From Peltaster fructicola (taxonomy: Eukaryota; Ascomycota; Dothideomycetes): a stretch of 64,000 nt of DNA. Below, one piece after another: positions 42,411 through 54,700 of this stretch. Position numbers and translations under genes: made by a program. A model generated the notes under the pieces. It did no database searches, was not told where the DNA came from, and saw nothing but the letters and a program-made list of their open reading frames with translations. How positions within the stretch are numbered: the first letter of the stretch is position 1; every line of letters begins with the position of its first letter. The DNA lies in NCBI GenBank assembly GCA_001592805.2, contig CP051139.1:806001-870000 (forward strand). The letters run 5' to 3'.

Positions 42411-42675
42411 TAAAAGTTATTGTCGAGCTATAGAAGGAGTCTTCAACACTGGCGGGAACCATATATACCCATTTCAACGGCTAGGTATGAGCAATACACA
42501 TCTATTGGACGGGACGTCCAAGCATGCATCAGCTTGTCACAATACGTTCCTCTGACAGTTTGGTTGGCATTTCCATATGTCCCTTGCCGATCTTTGGCAG
42601 CTCCACTAGCATTGCTGTATGGTTGCTTCCTTCGTTTGACCATATCCTACATGTAGCTTGAAGACTTGTTGTAGC

Positions 42676-45019
42676 TCATCCAGTGCCATTCGGCAGTGGA
42701 GCAGAAGCCTGAGCGAGTTTCTGCATGAGCCATTTGTCCGCATTGCTGAACATGGACTTGGTACTGGTGGGAACAGCTTCTGCTGCTTGCACACCGGCAT
42801 TGACCTAATCTGATGTCAGTACATGGAGAACATATGGACAATGATATACTTACAGCATCCCATAGTCGCCAAGCCATCTTCAAATCGGCATCAAGGTCAA
42901 GAGCTTGTGGGAACCATCGTGTGATGTCCGCACGACGTGAAGTCTCATGTGATTGCTCGTTGAGGTAGCTTTTGACCACTAGGGCAAGACCAAGGTCAGG
43001 CTCCTTCAAGAGAGGAAGTTGGGCACCATATGTAGACCATTGCTTTGGAGTGATGTTGCGCGAGAAGGCACCAGAGAAGAGCATGTCAACAGCATAGACC
43101 TCCAGGAGATCTCGTAAACTGTTTCGGACGACGGCGGCGATCTGGTGGTATGCAAGGAGGTGGCGTGAGAGCGGTCCAGTAAAGCCCAGCTCCTTATGCC
43201 GGAAAGTAGCCAGACAGGCCACGCGGCTGATGAGATTGGTGTTTGCCTTGTCGACATCGGAACCTCGCAAAGGCGCACCAGAGTAGGATGTGAACATCGG
43301 CGAGCCGTTCAGAAGATCTAGGCGCACGAGTTCCAAAGCGAGGAAGATGGCTTCTTCAGCTTCGGCAGTGGACTCGGCGCTGTCCATGTATTGGTTGGTC
43401 TTGGCTTGGTTGATGGCAGCAAGGTAGGCCTTGCCCCACGAAGTCGGATTGTGGGATTCGTCAATGTATCCTCGACCTTGCAAGAAGCGCAAGAGAGCGT
43501 TGGAGAGGAACTCGCTTGAGCTTTGCAGTGTCGGAGGAGTACCGGAGAAGATTGTTTTCGAAGCGTTGCTGGAGTCTGACAACGTGCTAAGTACTGTTGA
43601 AAGTGGTGCCTTGTCGAATGCAGCCTGAGACACAGTCAGTTGAGCATTAGTTAGAATCGACAAACGCACCTTGGCGAATGGCTTCAGCGAATTCAGAACA
43701 GATTCTGAGACACGCCACTTATCTGCGGCCTTGGACAGCGAAGAGATGGCCTCCGGCACGCCGAGAGAGTTTGAGTTTGACTCGTTGAACCAAGTCACGA
43801 CCTGAATGTCCATACGTGAGTAGTAACGATGGAGCCTGTGTGACAAGATTGCATAAGTCTGTCCTCTGATCGGAGTGAGCTTCTGCTGGACAAGGTCGTG
43901 GTAGATCTGAGAGTTGCCTCCGTCAAGAGGCGGCATCTCGAAGAGCTCCATCTGCGTTCTGACGTTGAGTAGCTTAGGACTTGCGATGCCGCGAGCACAA
44001 TAGTATAGTACCTCGTCGGGTAGCCGTCGACTGATGCATTCGTGTACGTTGTCAAATACCTCAGCGTTGTTTAGGAGATCAAGAGCTCCATCAGCTTGTA
44101 GGACGGGCATGTGCTTGACAGCGACTTTTGCCTTCTTGAAGAGATCCACATAATGCTCACTTTTGGACATGCTAGCAGCTAGAACTCCATCGAAGTTGGC
44201 ACGGGCTAACGATGCCTTTGCAGCTTCGAGCGCAGGCTGTGTAGATTCGGCGACTTCGTCGATGGGCGACAAGATGGTGAGTCCCGAGAGAAGGCACACA
44301 TCAATGAACTGGTCCTGGTTAAGGCCCAGCTTTGTGCGGATCAGGTCTGCTGTCGTCCATGAGAATGTCTTCTCCTCCCAGTCGAAAGCGGTGATGATCT
44401 TCTCGGCACCGAAGAGTAGCAGGTCGAGAGGTCCAGCGAGCGCATCCACGTTCTTTCCGAGCTGCGACTTCCAGTAGACAACTTGGGCTGCCGCCGAGTA
44501 TGTGGCGAGGAGGGCGTTCACACCCTGTCGAATGAGATACTGTGTCAGCCACCTACGGACGCCAGAGGTGCGATATGTGCCTACTGTGTGTTAGCCCGAG
44601 CCTGTGCAACGTGTGGCTGGCCTACAAGATTTGCCGAATTCCTCGACAGCCGCATCAGCACGACTTTGACCGTATAATGTCCACGCTTCGTTGAGGCTGT
44701 CGGCGACTTTGCGTGCTTCACGAGAGGTGGTGCCACGATCCTTGATGGCAATGTCCAGTCCGTTGAAGACAAATCGTGGTGTGATATCAAACTCTCGGAA
44801 GATCTCGAGATGGCTGTTGACATGCTTCTTGATGCCCATAGGCAGACCGCCGAGTGCTGGTAGTAGAGGCTCTCGAGTCACCGAGTCTGTTAGAAGTCTG
44901 TTGACATAGTCGTCGGCATCGACAGCGACCTGTGCACCTCTGAGCTCGTTCAGACTACTCGATCGCGTGAGTTTCTGCTCGGTAGCCCATTCGTGAAAAG
45001 CGAGACCAGGGCAGGCCAT
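42676..45019 (-). CDS. MKT1: Mkt1-like post-transcriptional regulator (XPG-fold)
   Basis: Four exons: 44626..45019, 43670..44580, 42854..43624 and 42676..42804, with introns of 45, 45 and 49 nt; 734 aa. It has an XPG-like N and I nuclease fold (VAVDADDYVNRLL, GLPMGIKKHVNSHLEIF, ITPRFVFNGLD; then YGPDD-like LDLLLFGAEKII and QFIDVCLLSGLTILSP) that lacks several catalytic acids typical of active FEN1/XPG nucleases, followed by the Mkt1 N- and C-terminal domains. Yeast Mkt1 with Pbp1 regulates translation of selected mRNAs such as HO and mitochondrial messages. The second intron (43625..43669) is stop-free and a multiple of three, so unspliced RNA would still be coding; CTAAC lies inside it as a branch site. 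Without it the protein reads PFAK-AAFDKAPL. Confidence 0.9.
43625..43669 (-). other. 45 nt stop-free intron in MKT1
   Basis: Donor GTGCGT, branch CTAAC, acceptor CTCAG. The length is divisible by three and it contains no stop in the gene's frame (15 codons). It is called an intron because all three splice signals are strong and its size matches the other introns; retention would insert 15 residues. Confidence 0.75.
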
Positions 45020-45557
45020 AGTCGCTCAATATAAAAGGGTGTTTCGAGATGAGCTTATTGATGGTCGGAAGTCGCACGGTCAAGAGAGTTGCAAGTATTG
45101 TTTGGAGGTGATGTGGACGGCCTCCTGCACTAGCTCAAGGCTGATGACTACCCTTGAATCAGGTTCGTGAGGCGTGCAAGGCGTGTCGCCTTGCTCACGC
45201 CTCGCTCGAGTTGCTCTGATGTATTTTGCTGCTTCCTGCCGAGAGCGCGGTGTAGGATGCAGTGTGCTCGTGTGCCCGCTGTCTTTCAATATAATCGTGT
45301 TGTTGCATTGAGGAAGCAGTACTCAGGGTCCACAAATAACTGGCTGCCACGACTTTTGGACAATCACCACGCTTTCAGCCCTATAGACATGCAGGGACGT
45401 AGTCGACATCTTGTGCAATTACATCACACACGACAAGACCAAGATTGACTTTGTTCAAGCAAAGAGAGACTTCTGACGTCGATGTCTGACACGATGCCAT
45501 AGATCAAGCCATCCCACTGATCTCGGGCCACTCGCTCGACCAAGCACAAGAAAGACG
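45020..45557. other. divergent promoter region MKT1 / amidohydrolase
   Basis: About 540 bp between divergent start codons. No supported frame. Confidence 0.5.
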
Positions 45558-46931
45558 ATGACCCAGATCTCTGTAGACACGATGTCTGCCTCTCTCGTCC
45601 CATGGCAGCGAGCTTCAAAGCGATACCGCTTCATCAATGCACAGATCATAGACACGAAGGATGCACAGGTATACAAGAATTGCTCTATCGACATAGCAGA
45701 TGGTGTCATCCGTCGACTATCCCGCCATGCTGAAGCGACTGCTGTCAACAACGATGCAATGCAATGGTCACAGAATGAAGATATCACTCTGGTCAACCTG
45801 GAAGGCAAGTATGTGCTTCCTGGCCTCATTGATTGTCATGTGCATCTTGCCATGCCACCTGGTGAAGAAGGACTTCGAGAAACATTGACACAAGACGCCA
45901 ATACCTCACTACTGCGGCAACCCTGGCTTGCCATGCAGATGCTTGATCGAGGCTTCACCACTATCCGAGATTGTGGCGGTGCAAACCTAGCGCTTAAGAC
46001 TGCGTTCGACCAAGGTCTCTACCCCGGGCCACGTCTTTTTATATCCGGCCATGCGATCAGCCAGACTGGTGGGCATGGGGATGTTCGCACGTCAAGAGAC
46101 CAGTCATACGCTTGTTGTGGTGGCAATGTGAACAATATTGGCCGTATCGCCGATGGGCCAGATCAATGCATGTATGCTGCCCGTGAAGAGCTGAGGCAAG
46201 GCGCCGACTTTCTCAAGATCGTGGTATCTGGTGGTGTGATCTCGCCCACAGACAGGTTGGTGAACCTGCAGTACGCTCCCGAAGAAATAAGAGCTTTCAC
46301 TAAGGTGGCCAAGGATGCCGGCACATATGTGACAGCGCACGCATATACACCGGCAGCGATACAGAACGCTATCTCGAACGGCGTACATGGTATCGAGCAT
46401 GGCAACCTCATCGACAAGCCGACTGCAGCGATGATGGCTGAGAAAGGTGTTTTCCTGACACCTACACTGGTCACGTACAAGGCTATGGCCTCGAAAGAAT
46501 TCGCTGGCTTCTTGCCACCAGCCATAGCGGCGAAGAATATAGAAGTGTTGCAAGCAGGCTTCCAGTCTGTGCAGCTAGCCAGCGATGCCGGCGTCACTAT
46601 GGTCTTCGGCACTGATCTAGTTGGTCCATTGCAGGTCAAGCAGTCTGAAGAGTTCTCCCTTCGCAACCAAGCTGGTCAAACGGCAGCACAGATCTTGCAA
46701 GCCGCCACCATCAACGGTGCAAAGCTTCTTCAACATGAAGATAAATTGGGCAGGATCAAGGAGGGCTACTTCGCGGACCTCTTGATCCTCAATGCATCAC
46801 CCCTCGACAACATTGAAGTGCTTTGTCAACCACAGAAACACATCCTGGCGGTACTCAAAGCCGGTAAAGTGATGACGAGTCGTTGGAGCAAGCTGAAGTC
46901 TGATGCAGACAACACGACTATGATCGAATGA
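45558..46931 (+). CDS. metal-dependent amidohydrolase, ochratoxinase/imidazolonepropionase-like
   Basis: Single exon, 457 aa. Amidohydrolase-superfamily TIM barrel with a binuclear metal site: H94 and H96 (DCHVHL), carboxylated K220 (DFLKIVVSGG), H261 (TAHAY), H281 (GIEHGN) and D353 (FGTDLV). A C-terminal strand reforms the small beta-sandwich (GKVMTSRW). Spacing and local sequence resemble Aspergillus ochratoxinase and related Xaa-Pro or carboxypeptidase-type amidases, but unlike ochratoxinase there is no secretory signal peptide, so it is probably intracellular. The substrate is unknown: amide or peptide hydrolysis is the safe statement. The first ATG (45558) is used; a second Met is at codon 9. 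Confidence 0.88.
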   Translation: MTQISVDTMSASLVPWQRASKRYRFINAQIIDTKDAQVYKNCSIDIADGVIRRLSRHAEATAVNNDAMQWSQNEDITLVNLEGKYVLPGLIDCHVHLAMPPGEEGLRETLTQDANTSLLRQPWLAMQMLDRGFTTIRDCGGANLALKTAFDQGLYPGPRLFISGHAISQTGGHGDVRTSRDQSYACCGGNVNNIGRIADGPDQCMYAAREELRQGADFLKIVVSGGVISPTDRLVNLQYAPEEIRAFTKVAKDAGTYVTAHAYTPAAIQNAISNGVHGIEHGNLIDKPTAAMMAEKGVFLTPTLVTYKAMASKEFAGFLPPAIAAKNIEVLQAGFQSVQLASDAGVTMVFGTDLVGPLQVKQSEEFSLRNQAGQTAAQILQAATINGAKLLQHEDKLGRIKEGYFADLLILNASPLDNIEVLCQPQKHILAVLKAGKVMTSRWSKLKSDADNTTMIE

Positions 46932-48525
46932 TCTACTGCACAGCAGGATGTAGTCGTGCGCTCAGATCGATGCGTGGATCCCTGTGTTGATAGCAAGCTT
47001 GCTAGCTACATCATACTCGTGATCATCCCAGAAAAGCACCAAGAGGTGATATCACGTACATCCAATCATAATCAGCCGCCGGCAGCATGAACAGAATAGG
47101 CATAGCATGTGGTGTGGCTGCGATCCACAGCTTAGCTTTACAACTACCGTACAACATGCACACATGCTCCAACGAGCACAAGTATCTACGGCTTTCGGTG
47201 AATGCTCATAGCCCGTTTGTGGAGCATGAGATTGGCATTCAACATCTTCAGACACTAGAGCATTCAAAATAGGTACAGGTCGACCTCCAGCGAGCACAAC
47301 GGCTCGGACAGGCAAGGGCCTCGTTCGGGAGTCCTCAAAAATACCGCAGACTTAAGAGTAGCTCCTCTCGATGTCCTGTCGGGTGCGTTGTGTCTCATAC
47401 CCGTCCATAAAGGAGCCTAGCCTAGGCTGCTCGAGCTGGACAGCTGCCAGCCTTCCAGCTGTACACTCACAGCAACAGGGCGAAGGACCAGCTGAAGCTC
47501 CCACAGCGTAATCAGCAACTCTCTCGCTGCCCAGGATCCGCACATGTTTGGCTCCACGGCTCTTGGCCTGCGGCGAAGATATGACAAACTCCCTTGTAAC
47601 GACCCTATCAATTTCCGGTTGCTTTGTCAGAGGACCGCAAGCTACTCTGTCCACGAGGTTGTACGTGCTAGTCAACTAGAGCCGCACCGCATCATCCAAT
47701 CACGTCGATAGCACTCTTAGCATGAACTTGATTATGCTCATACCACCCCGAGGAGACTGGTGTCAGAGCCCGTTCCAGTTGCTCTATTCGAAACAGCGTC
47801 AGGTTCGTCGCACGTTTGTGAGCGGAGTCTTGTGCAGTTGAGACGGAACGGAGGTCGTCGTTCGGTTGACCAGTTCCGTTCGTGAATTTACTTCCTTAGA
47901 TGCAACGGCTTGACTGTAGGCCTGAAGCAGTCAGAAGTGGCTCGAACGAGACCAGCAGAGCTGTGATTTCGAACAGACCTCGAGACCACATGCCACGCCG
48001 GCCGTGGCTCTCAAGACCTATCTGCAGAGCACCACGTAACGCATCCGCCACACGTGTGATGAATCCTATCTACAAAAGCTTAATACATGGATCGTCGCTT
48101 GCCTACATCTTGGGATCCGCCCGCCATCTCAGTTAGCTGAATGGTAGGATGTAAGGATCGGCAATAGACGTTAGTCACCCGTCATCCGTCAATCCTTAGC
48201 ACAGACAAACCACCTCGTTGCAATCCTGAACGATCCGACTGTGCGTCTATGGCGGCAATGTGCTAAGTACAGACGAAGACTAGCGATGCCAATGCACTTG
48301 TTTCAGCTGATTATATTCGTCTGCTATCAAGATCCATCCCTGTCCTTGATGATCCTCCAGTGTCGATTGGAGCATCACTCGTATGTATGCACATGTCATG
48401 CTCAGATCTCTGCGTGCTGGCCTCCTTGAGCACAACCTCGACCTATCTTGAGATCGCTCACCAGACACTGTTGCATTCCTGGCCCCGTTAGCGAGTATTT
48501 ATCAGCGTGCTCGCACCTCTGCAAG
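46932..48525. other. 1.6 kb intergenic region
   Basis: Separates the amidohydrolase from the Zn2Cys6 regulator, both on the plus strand. No frame above ~110 codons with recognisable features on either strand; no tRNA, transposase or terminal repeat found. Long upstream regions are common for fungal transcription factor genes. Confidence 0.5.
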
Positions 48526-50171
48526 ATGCATTACAGCTTCAGCACGACCTCGTCCAAGACGATGACTGCCAACGTCAGAGCATGCCAGTGCTGTCGTGCA
48601 GCAAAGACCAAGGTATCAACAGTTGAAGCATGTGCAGTATGATGCTGACACGCAACAAGTGTGACCTGGAAAGACCTACCTGTGGACGATGCAAACGTCT
48701 GAAGCAGCGATGTACTGGTTATACTGCTGATTCAGATTTCGTTTTTCGTAATGAGAACAACGTCGCACAGAGGAACTCGGAGCGTGCCCGCAAGAGATCC
48801 TCAAACGCTTCGATAGCGTTGGCCATTCGACCTAGTACATCCAAGAAGGCATCACCACCTGTACAGCGAACTTTCATCGACATATCAGATGAGATCACCC
48901 AAGCCGAACTAGCATACTTCCGCGAAGAAGCACACATGACGATACCACCATCCATCGATAAGCCGTTGGTCGATCGTGCTGTTGATCGGTGGTTCCTTGA
49001 CTGGGTATATATCCCGGCTGACAAAGGTCGAGCAGCAGGACCATTGATGCTGATACCCGGCCTATACATCAGTTCTCCAGACCAGTCGACGTTCAGAACA
49101 ACTGTCCAAGCACTTGCGTATGCTCATCTGCAGGGTCACAAGGACGGTGATCAGCCTCTGCATGTCAAGGCCACAGCTACCTATGGTCTTGCACTGGCTC
49201 GAATGAAAGATGAGATCGCTAATGACAGGAATCTCTCCGACATTCGACTGCTGTCAGCACTTCTCATGCTTGACCACTTCGAGAGTCTGCACCTTGGTCG
49301 TTCTGATCTGCTCGGTCCTCACAGCACTGGTGTGAGACACATACTCTCAAATGTTGGCATGGTACATTTCGATAACCGATTCAGCTTTACTACCTGGAAG
49401 ATGGCTCATCATAGATTACTTGCGAAGCAGATCATACAGCGTCAATCCCCGGACGCTGCTCAGCTAAACTGGACGAGATATGTCAACACTTCCAAGCCAG
49501 ACCTCCACCTGTCCGTCACTTGTGTGAAGCTTGCTGTGGTGTGCGGCCAGGTCAATGTACTGGTACATGAAGATGCTGATCTCAAGCTGAACGAGAAGGT
49601 TAATCGAGCAAAGCAACTACTAGCAGACATGCGGGCGCTCAAGTCGGGGACAGATACATGGCTGGCAAACATGCCACCCGCGTGGATGCCACAGCAGAGA
49701 GATGGCAATCTGAAGCAGCTACCTCCGACATTCGTGCCGGCGAGCCAATATGGTCCACAGCCGGTACACAACATGATATTCCAGGACATGGAGCTTGCGG
49801 CAATGCTCAACTTCTACCAAACGACATCGATCGTCGCTCACGAGTGCATGATCGAGCTATACACACTGATAGACGCATTGTCGGAAGATCCTGATTCCGA
49901 AGCCACGGAGAACATCATACGACTGGAGAAAGCGGCGATCGTACATCTAGCTGACACCATTCTGGCCACATTTCCGACCTTTGTGAAAGCTGCTGCTTTG
50001 GCTGGGCCTGGAGTCCCGAAACGTTCGAGCGCTCGAGCCGATCTGGCTGGACGCTTCTTCGCGCTGTTTTCCATGCTGGTCTTCAGCCGCGCAGAGCATG
50101 TCCCGCAACACGCCAAGACAGTAGCTCGCTGGGTTATCGAATCTATCCAAGTTGATTATGCATTGATGTGA
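48526..50171 (+). CDS. Zn2Cys6 fungal transcription factor
   Basis: Two exons, 48526..48612 and 48660..50171, with a 47 nt intron; 532 aa. The binuclear zinc cluster is completed by splicing: CQCCRAAKTK joins CDLERPTCGRCKRLKQRC, giving the C-x2-C-x6-C-x6-C-x2-C-x6-C spacing at about residues 20-46. A short basic linker (RARKRSS) follows. The rest is a helical regulatory domain of the Fungal_trans_2/DUF3468 type (AYFREEAHMTIPPSID, VDRWFLDWVYIP, LLSALLMLDHFESLHLG). The target genes are unknown; the nearest catabolic gene is the upstream amidohydrolase, but linkage alone proves nothing. Translation may start instead at the second ATG, 48562. Convergent with VMA11 (149 bp between stops). Confidence 0.92.
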
Positions 50172-50320
50172 AGCATGCGACCTGTCGAGCAGAGACCAAG
50201 TGCTGGTGCTGCAAGGAACAAGCTTTGGAACGAGTAAGAGATGCCAAATTTGATGCACAGCGAAGGCGTTTGGAGGTAGATGGTGGTGTTTGTTGACTAG
50301 AATATCTATGTATGTACAAC

Positions 50321-51113
50321 TCAACCTGCTGCTCTTGTGTTCAGAATGAGAGAGACAATGAGGCTAGAGTGTGTTAGCCAAGATATTAGTGAGCATGCCA
50401 AGCGTGAACATACCCGTACAGTCCCAATACCTCACCGAAGATGAGGATCAGCACCATTCCCACGAAGATTCGTGATTGCTGCATGTATGATCGAACACCC
50501 TAAGAACAGATCAGTCACGCCTCCAACTCATATGTGTCATGTATACCTGGTCTCCAACAACACCGATCGCATATCCAGCTGCTACACCGGTCAGACCAAC
50601 GCTGAGTCCACATGCAAGGTGCAGGAAGCCGTTGAACAGGCTATACTGCTGCTGTGGAGGTGGCTTCATGTTGCCTGCAATGAGCACAGCAACAACCAAA
50701 GCATACACCGCAATGATACCAGACATGACGACTGGAATCAGAGACTGCCATGATGTGAGTGTCCTGCCAGTTTCAACATCAAGTGTCCTTTGCCCACCTT
50801 CATGATCAGATCAGATCTGAATTGTCCCACTCCTGCTATGCCTATGCCAGATTTTGCTGTGCCGATAGCTGCTCCTATGCCTGTTCATCGTTCAGTCCAT
50901 GCTGCTGAGCTTGTTTCATCATCTCTTACATCCGAAAATCATCTGTTGGTAAGACGGTGATCAGTAAGAGGTTCCGGTAGCTGTGATACACTGTAACCTA
51001 CAGCGAATGCTATGCCTGCCTATCTCACATGTCAGCAGCACTCTTGGACGAGATGCGATCCTTACCATGCCGAAGAACGGCGCAAACTTAGGGGCGAGAT
51101 CTACCTCAGCCAT
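50321..51113 (-). CDS. VMA11: V-ATPase membrane subunit c' (proteolipid)
   Basis: Seven exons in 793 bp: 51066..51113, 51002..51019, 50930..50942, 50798..50880, 50547..50744, 50414..50499 and 50321..50363; 162 aa. Every junction keeps phase. It is a four-helix proteolipid of the Vo rotor that carries protons across the vacuolar membrane; the proton-binding carboxylate is E143 in [13 protein letters not shown]. It is closer to yeast Vma11 (c') than Vma3 (c): [35 protein letters not shown], the LFNGF loop and the ILNTR ending. Subunit c' is confined to fungi. Two exons are minute, 18 and 13 nt. Introns are 46-59 nt. Divergent from ROM2. Confidence 0.95.
50930..51019 (-). other. two microexons (18 and 13 nt) of VMA11
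   Basis: Exon 2 is 51002..51019 and encodes AGIAFA; exon 3 is 50930..50942 and encodes MIFG plus one base. Both sit in the first transmembrane helix and are flanked by GT-AG introns with CTGAC-like or comparable branch sites. The spliced reading MAGIAFAMIFGCIGAA is what the family requires. Confidence 0.85.
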
Positions 51114-51741
51114 GGTTGCGATGTGTGGGTGCTGGACTCAACGAGTGTTTTGATGCTATCAGGACGAGATGCGATGCTTCATGATATCAAAGCAAGCGGC
51201 TCGGCAGCTTGACGTCACGTGCCGGCTTGTCATGATTCGATCACAACATTTCGGCGGTGCATTATGTACTCCTGAGCGTTATATTCTCGTGTGTGCAGAC
51301 GACCAAACTAGTCACTACCCTGCCGCTTGCCTTGACGCAACCAAAGACATCACTGCAGTCTTGTGGAAAGACCTACATACTGACATCGCTCTGTGCAGGC
51401 TGGTGGAGCTTGTCAGCCAAGAGCGCCGTTTCTTCTGCACAGACAGACTTGCGCGCCATCGAACGTCAGAACTTCGTACACAACTGTACGATCACATCTA
51501 CCACCACTTGATACCCCTCTCAGTCCTGAGAAGCCTGCATCTTCGCTACACACCTGCCCAAGAGCAATTTCGCGAGTACACTAGCACGCCAGCAAACCCT
51601 TGCACAAGCAGCACCCTCCTAGAAGCAGCGTTCTTGGTTCATCTCGCAAGGACTGGTAACGAGGACTACACAGTTGCGGCGATCCGCAGGCGCCTTCGAA
51701 TGTCTAGCATACCTCAGCAACATCCCATATAAAGGAGAAGG
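51114..51741. other. divergent promoter region VMA11 / ROM2
   Basis: About 630 bp between divergent starts. A 187-codon plus-strand frame (51169..51732) fills much of it but ends nine bases before the ROM2 start in another frame and shows no domain or family resemblance; it is more likely 5' leader sequence. Confidence 0.5.
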
Positions 51742-54700
51742 ATGGCGCAGTACTCGGCTGCTGATGATGGCGGCCAATACCCACGCCGCCAGCCGAACTA
51801 TGGCTCATCGTCCATGGCACAGCGTGATGCCGCCTTCTCCAACATCTTCGGCGCGCCACCTCCGGGAGGCAGAAGCCAAACTATGACTTCTGCCTTGCCA
51901 CAGATGCCCCACGATCGTGCGGCAACCATGTCGAGCACTTCTGCAGGCATGATGCAACGGATGCCACCTGCGCCGTTACGTGTGGGTCAACAAGGTGGCC
52001 CTCCACCGCCTGGGTATGGTGTACCACGAGTCCCTGAAGGCTACGACAGCATGGGTTATGGCCCTGGACCTGGTCCACAGAGAAGACCATTACCGCAAGG
52101 TCAACCATTGCCACAACCCATTCGTGCAGATAGAGGACCGGGATATGGCGTACCTCAAAGATTCGATGCACGAGGACCACCAGGTGGTCAGCAATACCAA
52201 AGGTCTTTCACCTCTCGACCCTACCCTTCGAATGGTCCAGCTTTGAATTCAGACGGATACAGATCGCAATCGCTGGCTGCTAACCCTAGACCGACCTTCC
52301 AAGGGCCACAAGGCCATGTTCCGCCAGCGATGATCTCCAGGCATGCACCGTATCAGAGTAACATGGCACAAACCACGGCGCAAGGGAGGATTGTGCCTGA
52401 AAGAGCTGGCGATGAGAGAACCATGTCTATGTCTGCTTACTCAAGAGATGCTGAGCGTACGCAAACGATGGATGGTCGATACATACCGAACAGGCGCCGC
52501 GAATCTGCAGAATCGAATTCCACAAACGCAACACTGACGAATGGATATCACCCTGACCGGGTACCAAGTGGTCCGAATGGTCCACAGCTCAACGGAAGGC
52601 ACCCAAGCGGTGATGGAAGAATGCCCGCCGGCGACGCAGGGTCTAGGACCATGTCTATGGCTTCGACCATCGCACCATCAGAGGTACCGTCCAGAGGACC
52701 TTCCGCTGGCGCTACCCGATCGAACAGTCAGATGACCACACAGAGCACCATGGTTGCGCAGAAGAGACCCTCGCTGGTGTATGGTGCGATGTTGTCAAAC
52801 GTTGCTCAGGCATTTCGGGAACGTGTGAGCATTGGCGAGAAAGAGAAGGACGCTTTGACATACCAGAATGCTTTCACCGGATACGAGGCTGTCGAACTTA
52901 TTGCATACATCATCCGAACATCTGATCGCAACCTGGCGCTTTTGCTGGGCAGGTCGCTAGACGCTCAGAAGTACTTCCATGAGGTTGCATATGCGCATCG
53001 ACTAAGAGACTCCCCGAATGAGATATATCAGTTCAAGGAGACCTTGAATGAGGAAGCTCCGGACGTCAATGGCGTCTTCACTCTGCTCACAGAATGCTAT
53101 TCTCCAACTTGCAATCGCGACAACCTTTGCTATTCAATTGCTTGCCCGCGCCGACTAGAACAACAACAGCGCCTGAACCTGAAGCAAACCCCCGGCTTGA
53201 AGCGAGAGACATCTCGCTCAAGCTTACACGACAACGAGGGAGCAGAGCAGAAGTTGTGGATCAACACCGTTAGCAGCGAGGTTGCAGCCAGCGTGGACGA
53301 CAACGAGAAGCGCCGTCAGGAGGTCATCTCCGAGCTCATGTACACCGAGCGAGACTTCGTCAAGGATCTGGAGTATCTCAGAGACTTCTGGATCAAGCCT
53401 TTGAGATCGCCGGATGTATCGCCAATCCCTGAACATAGACGAGAGAAGTTCATTCGAACAGTGTTCTCGAATTGCCAAGAAGTGCACTCCGTCAACTCAC
53501 GCATGGCAAGTGCATTGACAAGACGACAACAGCAGAATCCAGTGGTGAGGAATGTTGGAGATATCTTCATGGAGTATGTGCAGCAATTCAGTCCTTTCAT
53601 CAGATATGGTGCCAACCAGTTGTACGGCAAATTCGAGTTCGAAAAGGAGAAGAGCTCCAATATGGCCTTCACACGCTTCGTCGATGAGACTGAGCGATTG
53701 AAGGAATCTAGGAAGCTGGAGTTGAACGGCTATCTCACGAAGCCAACCACACGTCTTGCGAGATATCCATTGCTGCTCGAGAACGTGCTCAAGTACACGG
53801 ACGACAAGAACCCAGACAAGCAAGACATCCCTCGCGCGGTCACTGCTATCCGGAGCGTCCTGGCACGAGTGAATGAAGAATCCGGCAAGGCCGAGAACCA
53901 CTTCAACCTCATGAGCCTGAACGCACAACTCAAATGGGGACAGATCCCACATATGGATCTCAAGCTCACAGAAGAAGCTCGTCAGCTCATCTTCAAGAGC
54001 AGCTTAAAGAAGACACCAACTTCGGAAACAGCAGACATCACAGCGTACCTCTTCGACCATGCAGTCCTACTTGTGCGAGTCAAAGTGGTAAACAAGAAAG
54101 AGGAGATGAAGGTTTACCGTAAGCCAATACCTCTTGAGCTGCTGCAGATCAAGGAAATGGACTCTGTGCTTCCACGAGCAGGCATTGCCAAGCGTCCATC
54201 GTCTAGTATGATCCCTGGCGTTGGAAGAGCTTCGGCGGCACGAACCACACCAGCTGAGGCAGGCTTGCCAATCACATTCAAAGGTCTTGGCAAAGGTGGC
54301 TACGAACTCACACTGTACTGTACGACACAGATCCAGCGCGAGAAGTGGATGGAGCACATCTTGATGCAGAAGGAGAAGCTATCAGAGCGGCACAAGATCT
54401 TCACAATGACCAGACTCAGCGAGGGCTTCTTCTCTTCTGCTGTCCGCATCAACTGCTGCAGACCAATCGATGGTGGACGCAAAATGGTCATCGGCACAGA
54501 CTATGGTGTGTATGTGTCAGAGCGGAAGCCAAAGGATGCCTCGCAACGACCGAAACGAGCTCTCGACGTGCGCATGGTCACCCAAATCGAGGTGTTAGAG
54601 CAGCACTCCATCCTGATTGTGCTTGCTGACAAGCACGTATACACATACTCATTGGACGCCCTGGACGACAATGAGCACCCAAGCGCACCTTCAAAGAAAG

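Noticed and set aside
51169-51732. 187-codon plus-strand frame before ROM2
   Set aside because: Ends nine bases before the ROM2 ATG in a different frame, shows no domain, and overlaps the expected promoter/5' leader of two divergent genes.
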